Part shown: piece after piece, positions 30,046 to 35,334 of the stretch
Position numbering within the stretch: the first letter of the stretch is position 1
Layout: every line of letters begins with the position of its first letter
Source: a virus
Length of the DNA stretch: 35,334 nt
Virus record (IMG/VR): IMGVR_UViG_3300010883_000165
Coordinates: 1-35,334 of that record
Reading direction: 5' to 3' (one strand)
Notes under the pieces: generated by a model
What the model was told of the DNA's origin: nothing
Databases searched by the model: none
Seen by the model: the letters and a program-made list of their open reading frames with translations, nothing else
Position numbers and translations under genes: made by a program

Positions 30046-30075
30046 GCATCTTTCTGCATCTTTCTGCAAACTTCT
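30046..30075 (+). repeat. 10-bp tandem repeat upstream of portal
   Basis: GCATCTTTCT occurs twice in tandem (30046-30055, 30056-30065), followed by a related GCAAACTTCT (30066-30075). CAAACTTCT also occurs at 27243-27251 in the rightward control region. It lies in the 71-bp gap before the portal start and could be a late regulatory site. Confidence 0.4.
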
Positions 30076-30116
30076 AACAGCTTGCCATTGGCTAATAAGC
30101 ACACAACAATAGTCTT

Positions 30117-31334
30117 GTGGGTTTCGTAGACGCAGCAAAGAAGGCAATTTTCGGTAGCACCAAGAGGACATCAAGTTTGATGTTTAATCGTGGTGGTTCT
30201 AAAACAGTCACACAAGACAATGCTCTAGAGCTTAGTGATGTTCTTACTTGTGTGCGGGTGCTCGCAGAGAGTGTAGCATCTTTACCGCTTTGTGTTTATG
30301 AAAAAACAGAAGTTGGAGGCAAGAAAGCATATGACCTAGAATTGTATGACTTGCTGCGTTACGAACCCAACCCAGAAATGACAAGTTATGATCTGCGTTT
30401 GTGGATGATGATTGATGCACTCTTGCGAGGCAATGGTTGTGCACAATTGATTAGAGATGGTGCAGGAAAGGTTGTTCAGATTTGGCCATTGTATTCTTCT
30501 AAGTTAAAAGCAGAACGATCTTCAAGTGGAGAGATTGTTTACAATTATCCAGACAAAGATAAAAAAGACGGAGTTGTTTATTTGCAAAGCAATGAAGTGT
30601 TGCTGATTAGAACATTCAGTAGCAATGAACTATTCAGCCCATCCTTGATTACAGAAGCTGCACACATGCTTTCTTCTACCAAGGGTGCAGATGATTACAC
30701 TTTAGAGTTCTTCCAAAATGGAACTACTCTCAGCGGTGTCATTGAGTTTCCAACTGAGATGGATGAGGAAACTTTCCAAAGGCTAAAGTCAGACTGGACA
30801 AGCACCTACACAGGAGATGGCAATCGACACAAGACTCCAATCCTAGAAGGTGGTGCAAAGTTTAGCCCACTGGTAATGAATCACACAGAGACTCAATTGC
30901 TTGAGGCTAGGAAATACAATCGCTCTCAGATTGCAGGATTGTTTAGAGTTCCTGCTCACTTGATCAATGATTTAGAGAAAGCTACATTCAGCAATATCGA
31001 GCATCAAGACTTAGGATTCGTAAAGCACACCTTGCGTCCTTGGATGTGTAACTGGGAGCAGAAGCTTAGGCAGAGTTTGCTGACAGACGAAGAAAAGAAA
31101 AAGTATTACTTTAAGCACAACACCAATGATTTGTTGCGTGGGGATTTAGAAAGCAGATTCAAGGCTTATAGCTCTGGCGTGCAGAATGGATTCCTGTCAC
31201 CAAATGACATTCGGAGAAAAGAAGACGAGCCTACTTATGAAGCAGGAGACACATACATTGCCAACTCAACACTCCGATCGGTTGAAGTCTTGAGCAAAGC
31301 TGGCACCAATGAATTAGAATCAACAGAGGATTAA
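30117..31334 (+). CDS. Portal protein (HK97 family)
   Basis: 405 residues, GTG start chosen because the first ATG in frame comes only at residue 22. Landmarks of the HK97 portal family: LSDVLTCVRVLAESVASLPL, YDLLRYEPNPEMTSYDLR, GNGCAQLIRDGAGKVVQIWP, the FSNIEHQDLGFVKHTLRPWM helix and the LLTDEEKKKYYFKHNTNDLL end. Forms the dodecameric vertex channel for DNA. Length is close to the family's ~400-430. Directly abuts the protease gene. Confidence 0.92.
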   Translation: MGFVDAAKKAIFGSTKRTSSLMFNRGGSKTVTQDNALELSDVLTCVRVLAESVASLPLCVYEKTEVGGKKAYDLELYDLLRYEPNPEMTSYDLRLWMMIDALLRGNGCAQLIRDGAGKVVQIWPLYSSKLKAERSSSGEIVYNYPDKDKKDGVVYLQSNEVLLIRTFSSNELFSPSLITEAAHMLSSTKGADDYTLEFFQNGTTLSGVIEFPTEMDEETFQRLKSDWTSTYTGDGNRHKTPILEGGAKFSPLVMNHTETQLLEARKYNRSQIAGLFRVPAHLINDLEKATFSNIEHQDLGFVKHTLRPWMCNWEQKLRQSLLTDEEKKKYYFKHNTNDLLRGDLESRFKAYSSGVQNGFLSPNDIRRKEDEPTYEAGDTYIANSTLRSVEVLSKAGTNELESTED

Positions 31335-32432
31335 ATGAAATTTTATACAATCAACAAGACAAAAGCTCAAGCTGTAGATGGTGCGACAAGCATTTATATA
31401 CATGGAGAGATCGGAGGATATGGATCTACATCCAAAGAGTTTGTTCAAGATCTCAATGAGATTACATCAGACAAGATCAATCTGCACATCGACAGTGTTG
31501 GAGGAAGCATCACAGATGGAACAGTAATGTATAACGCTTTGCGTTCACACCCTGCAAAGGTTGATGTTTACATTGATGGGATTGCTGCATCCATTGCATC
31601 TATCGTTATGCTGGCAGGGGATAATATTTACATCCCTGACAATGCTGCAGTCATGGTTCACTTGCCAATGATTTCTTACATGGAATATGCAAATGTAAAT
31701 GAGCTCAATGATGCTGCGGAGTTGTTGGAGAAATATGAAAACGTATTAACAACAATATACGAACGACACACAAATCAATCTGTCGAAGCAATCAAGAAGT
31801 GGTATGAAAAAGACACATGGTTCTTCGGTCAAGAAGCTGTGGACGCAGGTCTTGCTACAGAGGTAATTGATTCAGTTGCAATTGCAGCGAAGGCAGATGT
31901 CATAAAAACATTTTCGGATTCACAGTATTCTTCTGTGAACAAAACACAAAACACAACCCAATCCTCTAATATGGAAACTGAAGTAGAAGAAGTAGAAGAA
32001 GTAGAAGAAACAAATGAAGATTTGTCGGTGCTTGTGGACTCTGTTAATGCCAAAGAAGAAGAAATTGTTGCACTAAAGCAACAAATTGAATCTATGAGTG
32101 CAGAAGCAGTTGCCCAGAAAGAAGCACAAGACGAACTTGCAGAAATAGAAGCCAAACGCAAAAGTGACATCAATGCTCTCAATGAGAAGTTTGATGTTGA
32201 AGGTGACTTGGCTACAGTAACAAATGAAGCACTCAGTGCTGAATGCTCTGTTGAAGAGTTTAAAGAGATCCTTCTGGAAAAGATTTCTGAACGTCCAACT
32301 GCAAAAGCAGTAAAGCAAGAAGTGCAAAGCCAAGAGCCTAGCACAATTGAAGGACTTCGTTCTCAACTAAGTGAAACTAACAATCCTGTAGAAAAGAACT
32401 TGCTCGCTCGCAAGCTTCGTGAACTACGCTAA
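31335..32432 (+). CDS. ClpP-type prohead protease with C-terminal scaffold region
   Basis: 365 residues, start preceded by AGAGGA (a clear Shine-Dalgarno). The N-terminal ~195 residues are a ClpP-like serine protease: HIDSVGGSITDG (51-62), GIAASIAS (S86 nucleophile), MVHLPM (H109). After a linker come acidic repeats (EVEEVEEVEE, 217 on) and a long coiled coil to the C-terminus, as expected for a scaffold. Protease cuts scaffold and perhaps capsid during head maturation; the capsid gene follows. An internal ATG at 31971 (Met213) could give scaffold alone. Confidence 0.9.
   Translation: MKFYTINKTKAQAVDGATSIYIHGEIGGYGSTSKEFVQDLNEITSDKINLHIDSVGGSITDGTVMYNALRSHPAKVDVYIDGIAASIASIVMLAGDNIYIPDNAAVMVHLPMISYMEYANVNELNDAAELLEKYENVLTTIYERHTNQSVEAIKKWYEKDTWFFGQEAVDAGLATEVIDSVAIAAKADVIKTFSDSQYSSVNKTQNTTQSSNMETEVEEVEEVEETNEDLSVLVDSVNAKEEEIVALKQQIESMSAEAVAQKEAQDELAEIEAKRKSDINALNEKFDVEGDLATVTNEALSAECSVEEFKEILLEKISERPTAKAVKQEVQSQEPSTIEGLRSQLSETNNPVEKNLLARKLRELR
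31971..32432 (+). CDS. Possible nested scaffold protein from an internal start
   Basis: In-frame ATG at residue 213 of the protease, preceded by an A/C-rich stretch (ACAAAACACAAAACACAACC) like the leaders used elsewhere in this genome, and placed exactly at the protease/scaffold boundary. It would give 153 residues: acidic repeats plus coiled coil, analogous to lambda Nu3 inside gpC. Only the position and leader support it. Confidence 0.35.
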   Translation: METEVEEVEEVEETNEDLSVLVDSVNAKEEEIVALKQQIESMSAEAVAQKEAQDELAEIEAKRKSDINALNEKFDVEGDLATVTNEALSAECSVEEFKEILLEKISERPTAKAVKQEVQSQEPSTIEGLRSQLSETNNPVEKNLLARKLRELR

Positions 32433-32451
32433 ATCAAAATAAATAAACAAT

Positions 32452-33396
32452 ATGTCAACACTACAAACTGAAGAGTTACTTACTGATGTAATGGATGCAT
32501 TCAAAGTGCGTTTCCCATTGCTCAACAATATCTCAACTGATTTTGATGGGAGTTCCGCAAAGCTTGGTCAGACGATCACTGCTCGTGTTTCTTCCTTGCC
32601 ATCAGTTCAAAACTATGATCCCACATCTGGCTACGAAGCTAATGCAGCAGATGCAAATGGCTTAACTACTGATGTGTCGGTTACTCTTAACAAGCACAAG
32701 CACGTTCCTGTAAAGATTGATTACATTGATCAGATCAGCACCAAGCGTGATCTCTACAATGAGACAATTGGCAACCTTGCTTACTCACTAGGCAAGGAAG
32801 CATTTGATCATGCTATGAGTCTTGTTGTTGATGCAGGTTTCTCTCACAAGGTGACAGAAGCTCTTGCTGATACTGACAAGGACACTCTAAGTTCTGTCTC
32901 TGCTGAGTTGAATCTTAATGGTGCAGCTCCAGTTGGTCGCTATGGCATTGTCAATAGTGCTACATACAACAAGCTTGAAGCTGATGCTCGTATCTCTTCT
33001 GGAGATTACTATGGTCAGTCTCGTACAGGGAATGGCTATGGTCAACTAAGCAACGTTGCTGGTTTCGAAAACATCTACGAATATCCAGACATGCCTGCTA
33101 ACTCAATCAACCTTTCAGGATTCTTCGGAACACGTGAGGCGATTGTTATGGCTGCACGTATCCCTAATGATGTTGAGCAACTTGCTAATCGTGTTGGAAT
33201 TCCAAGCATCAGCAAAGTAGATACTGTCACAGATGCTGACACAGGTCTTAGCCTCATGGGTATCACATGGCAGAAGTCTGGCTTGTTCGATGTTTACACA
33301 ACACTTGTTTGGATCTACGGAATGTCTGCAGGTCGCTTAGGTGGAGCTGCTGACACAGGTCTCGACAAAGCTGGAGTCAAGCTTGTAACTGCATAA
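32452..33396 (+). CDS. Major capsid protein
   Basis: 314 residues directly after protease/scaffold and followed by a small protein and the connector. N-terminal helical arm (ELLTDVMDAFKVRFPLLN), SLPSVQNYDPTSGY, an E-loop-like stretch with LNKHKHVPVKIDYIDQ, and a C-terminal P-domain-like segment with AAGAG-like GFFGTREAIVMAARIP. Consistent with an HK97-fold shell protein, though sequence similarity to lambda or HK97 gp5 is not visible by eye. No Shine-Dalgarno; leader AAAATAAATAAACAAT. Confidence 0.8.
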   Translation: MSTLQTEELLTDVMDAFKVRFPLLNNISTDFDGSSAKLGQTITARVSSLPSVQNYDPTSGYEANAADANGLTTDVSVTLNKHKHVPVKIDYIDQISTKRDLYNETIGNLAYSLGKEAFDHAMSLVVDAGFSHKVTEALADTDKDTLSSVSAELNLNGAAPVGRYGIVNSATYNKLEADARISSGDYYGQSRTGNGYGQLSNVAGFENIYEYPDMPANSINLSGFFGTREAIVMAARIPNDVEQLANRVGIPSISKVDTVTDADTGLSLMGITWQKSGLFDVYTTLVWIYGMSAGRLGGAADTGLDKAGVKLVTA

Positions 33397-33414
33397 CGCA
33401 AACCAATATATAAA

Positions 33415-33633
33415 ATGATTAAACTAGTAATTGAATTCGCTTCTGAAAAACAGAAAACAGATCCATCTTTTGTTTACATTGGAGACAGTGGGACAGATGC
33501 TGAATCAGCAATGCAAACTGCACTCAACAAGTCAAATGGGGGTCGTGTAGAACTGCACAACTTGTCTCTCCCCATTAAACAGAGATGTGCAGCAGTTCAG
33601 GTTAAGAAGACAGCGAAGAAGAAAGCCAAGTAA
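33415..33633 (+). CDS. Small head-associated protein, decoration candidate (72 aa)
   Basis: Beginning MIKLVIEFASEKQKTDPSFV with an alpha/beta middle and a very basic end (KKTAKKKAK). Its slot right after the capsid gene is the one used by decoration or head-stabilising proteins. The basic tail could contact DNA. No family identified. Confidence 0.55.
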   Translation: MIKLVIEFASEKQKTDPSFVYIGDSGTDAESAMQTALNKSNGGRVELHNLSLPIKQRCAAVQVKKTAKKKAK

Positions 33634-33643
33634 TCAATGAATC

Positions 33644-33685
33644 GGTTGCCTGCACCTTTGCGATTGTGAGGGTGCAGGCTTAACC
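33644..33685 (+). terminator. Hairpin after the capsid block
   Basis: GCCTGCACC (33648-33656) pairs perfectly with GGTGCAGGC (33671-33679), loop 14 bases; outer GGTT/AACC can extend the stem with a two-base bulge. Followed by TAATTTTATAAT, weakly T-rich. Partial terminator or mRNA-stabilising hairpin downstream of the capsid, keeping connector levels lower, is plausible. Confidence 0.55.
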
Positions 33686-33695
33686 TAATTTTATA

Positions 33696-34286
33696 ATGTA
33701 TCCAATAACTGTAAAAAGAAATGTAGCATCTCCTGCTGAGCCAGTAACTCTTACTGAAGCAAAGCATTACTTGCGTGTGACTAGTTCTGCAGATAATAAT
33801 TATATAAATCAGATCATTGGTGCATCCAGAGAAAGCATTGAGATATCAACAAGTCGAGCGATCGTTGCTCAGACTATTGATTTTGGATTTAAAAGTTTCC
33901 CACAGTCTTATCGGCAGTTCCGTCTGCCAGTCGGAGGAGTTGGACAGACAATCACACATATAAAATACAAAGCAGACGGAGTGTCTGTGACATTGGACAG
34001 CACAATGTATTCCTTGCATGATAATGCAGAAGGAGTTACAAATGTTATTTTCAATGATAAATTTGAGTATCCGACTTTGGATGCAGACTATGAGACTCCT
34101 GTTGAGGTGAAGGTGTCTTACGATCCAGCTGGAGTTTACAAGTTGGGAATAGTGCAAGCGGTATATCTCATGATCGCTAATTTTTATGAAATGAGAGTTC
34201 CAATCAGTCTTGGTGCTGCTCCATTCAAAGTTCCACTAGGGATAGAGCATTTGATTTCCCAATACAGAGTTCGGAGAAAAATTTAA
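33696..34286 (+). CDS. Head-tail connector (HK97 gp6-like)
   Basis: 196 residues. PVTLTEAKHYLRVTSSADNN followed by YINQIIGASRESIEISTSRA is the characteristic start of gp6-like (phiE125 gp8 group) connectors. A long beta region ends in VKVSYDPAGV, and the C-terminal helix (IVQAVYLMIANFYEMR) and LISQYRVRR close the family pattern. It attaches below the portal. Preceded by the hairpin and followed four bases later by the fibre gene. Confidence 0.85.
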   Translation: MYPITVKRNVASPAEPVTLTEAKHYLRVTSSADNNYINQIIGASRESIEISTSRAIVAQTIDFGFKSFPQSYRQFRLPVGGVGQTITHIKYKADGVSVTLDSTMYSLHDNAEGVTNVIFNDKFEYPTLDADYETPVEVKVSYDPAGVYKLGIVQAVYLMIANFYEMRVPISLGAAPFKVPLGIEHLISQYRVRRKI

Positions 34287-34289
34287 TAC

Positions 34290-35334
34290 ATGGACATTTA
34301 TATAAATTTAGATGCACTTGATTTAAAAACTGCAGCAGTTGTTTCTAAAGATGACTTGAGATCTAAGCCATTAAAAGAATTGGTTGCTGGTGAAAACCAA
34401 GTTATAAATCTTTACACAACTGCCAAGACAGGATCTCCAAACATACAAGACTACTCAACAGTTAGAGTCGGAATTGGAAATATAAATGCAGTTCCAACTT
34501 CTGGATCTTACACAGTCACGTATGGCACCAAAACTGAATTCATTAGTTTCAATGAACTTTCATCTAGCATCGCCGCAAAGTTTTATAATTTAACAGATGC
34601 TCAAATTGGTGGAGTTACTACAATTGCTCCTCAGACTTATAAAATAGACTTTCAATATACTGGTTCAGTTGCTGTTCCTTCAATAACAGGTGACACAGAT
34701 CTTTATCCAGCTAGCACTGTAACCATTTCAGAGCTATCAGTAGGGTCTGCAACCACAAAAGCAAGTTGGTTGTTAAAAACAAATCAAGATGCATTAGCAC
34801 TTACCAGCACATTTACAAATATCTCTCCTCAAGGAATATCAGGAGTTCTAAATACAGCCACAACTGGCATATATGAAAAGCTGCAGTCTTCTAAGTTTTT
34901 TAAGACAACCTTAGAAGTTGAAGTAGTTGATTCAGCATCTAGGCTTAGCACAATTCTACAAGTTCCTATTTCAGTAAAAGGTGAAGTCATAGGTCTTTCA
35001 GTAGAGCCTCCTCATGCAACTCCTAGTCCTTATGCTTTGGTCACATATGTTGATTCAAAAACTGCAGCCAATGCTTCCAGCATAACTACTAATACAACTG
35101 CTATATCTGGCCACACAACTGACATCAATTCGCTTAACGATGGAGAGCAGATAAATAGTGCAGGCATTTCAGCCAACACCACTAACATAACTGCTAATAC
35201 AACTACTATATCTGGCCACACAACTGACATCAATGCGCTTTACGATGGAGAGCAGATTAATGGCGAAAATATTGCTACCAACTTAGCTTCTATATCTAGT
35301 TTGGATTCATTAAAAGCACCAAAGGCATCACCTA
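34290..35334 (+). CDS. Tail fibre / receptor-binding-type protein, N-terminal 348 residues (runs off right end)
   Basis: Open frame from an ATG four bases after the connector gene's stop, with no stop before the window ends. It probably encodes a tail-fibre or baseplate-periphery protein. The first ~230 residues are Thr/Ser-rich and look beta-structured. After them comes a stretch with two 35-residue repeats (5 x 7, heptad-compatible, hence a trimeric coiled neck). The last base of the window plus bases 1-2 form an ACA codon, and the frame continues into 1-86, giving a complete 376-residue protein ending in a motif common at the C-termini of phage fibres (GMVIYNSTLNKFQGYENG). No enzymatic motif seen. 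It follows the head-tail connector and precedes the membrane genes. The fibre role is inferred from composition, repeats and C-terminus; the receptor is unknown. Confidence 0.7.
   Translation, partial: MDIYINLDALDLKTAAVVSKDDLRSKPLKELVAGENQVINLYTTAKTGSPNIQDYSTVRVGIGNINAVPTSGSYTVTYGTKTEFISFNELSSSIAAKFYNLTDAQIGGVTTIAPQTYKIDFQYTGSVAVPSITGDTDLYPASTVTISELSVGSATTKASWLLKTNQDALALTSTFTNISPQGISGVLNTATTGIYEKLQSSKFFKTTLEVEVVDSASRLSTILQVPISVKGEVIGLSVEPPHATPSPYALVTYVDSKTAANASSITTNTTAISGHTTDINSLNDGEQINSAGISANTTNITANTTTISGHTTDINALYDGEQINGENIATNLASISSLDSLKAPKASP
35079..35288 (+). repeat. Two 105-bp tandem repeats in the fibre gene
   Basis: Units 35079-35183 and 35184-35288; the first ~75 bases are nearly identical (both carry ATATCTGGCCACACAACTGA). 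Each unit encodes 35 residues with ISGHTTDIN-LNDGEQIN, i.e. five heptads, so repeat number can change without loss of coiled-coil register. Confidence 0.8.

Noticed and set aside
31829-32344. Ser-rich minus-strand frame opposite the scaffold region
   Set aside because: Arises from reverse reading of Glu/Ala-rich coiled-coil codons.
1-35334. Temperate lifestyle (integrase, repressor, attachment site)
   Set aside because: No tyrosine or serine recombinase motif and no CI/Cro-like pair; the single small HTH gene sits in the packaging block.

Overview
The window reads as one complete circular genome (35,334 bp) of a tailed, siphovirus-like bacteriophage. The main evidence for closure is that the tail-fibre reading frame running off the right end (from 34290) continues in phase across the junction into the fragment at 1-86, giving one uninterrupted 376-residue protein. 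The gene set is HK97/lambda-like: HNH nuclease, P27-type small terminase, large terminase, portal, ClpP-type protease fused to a scaffold-like tail, capsid, gp6-like connector, head closure, gp10-like neck protein, tail terminator, tail tube, a G/GT frameshift pair, tape measure, distal tail protein and a 938-residue tail tip. I see no integrase, repressor or tRNA, so a strictly lytic life is likely. Many starts lack a Shine-Dalgarno sequence and instead follow A- or A/C-rich leaders. That is typical of Bacteroidota and their phages, and the fibre C-terminus resembles those of aquatic phages, but the host assignment is only a guess.

The genome has two arms diverging from a 505-bp gene-free region (26824-27328). 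That region holds nine exact or near copies of AAGCGAAT in both orientations, a 24-bp pure A/T tract, a hairpin, a direct repeat and promoter-like motifs, so it is the best candidate for the replication origin. The rightward (+) arm (27329 to the end, then 1-8192) carries packaging, head, tail and some membrane/lysis-like genes. The leftward (-) arm (26823 down to 8253) carries early and replication genes. The arms converge at a hairpin near 8208-8229.

In order of transcription the minus arm holds: four small unknowns including a 42-residue membrane protein; a further small ORF; a minimal lytic transglycosylase; a TOPRIM primase/SF3-like helicase; four accessory genes including an SSB-like protein with an acidic tip; then a tightly overlapping block (FAD oxidoreductase, ThyX, HAD phosphatase, SDR dehydrogenase, VOC-fold protein, DUF6378 protein, DEDDh exonuclease, DnaE-type polymerase). 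Next come DUF932 and its usual phage neighbour, an SNF2-like helicase with a changed motif II, a PD-(D/E)XK nuclease and small unknowns. The ThyX/FAD/SDR/VOC/HAD block upstream of the phage's own polymerase is the best candidate for an undescribed system, perhaps nucleotide metabolism or DNA-base modification.

Two repeated non-coding families punctuate the minus arm. One is a promoter-like element (four copies, -35-like TTGMCY, exactly 16 bp spacer, -10-like CARRCT). The other is an intercistronic hairpin with an invariant nine-base loop and a compensatory stem change (four copies).
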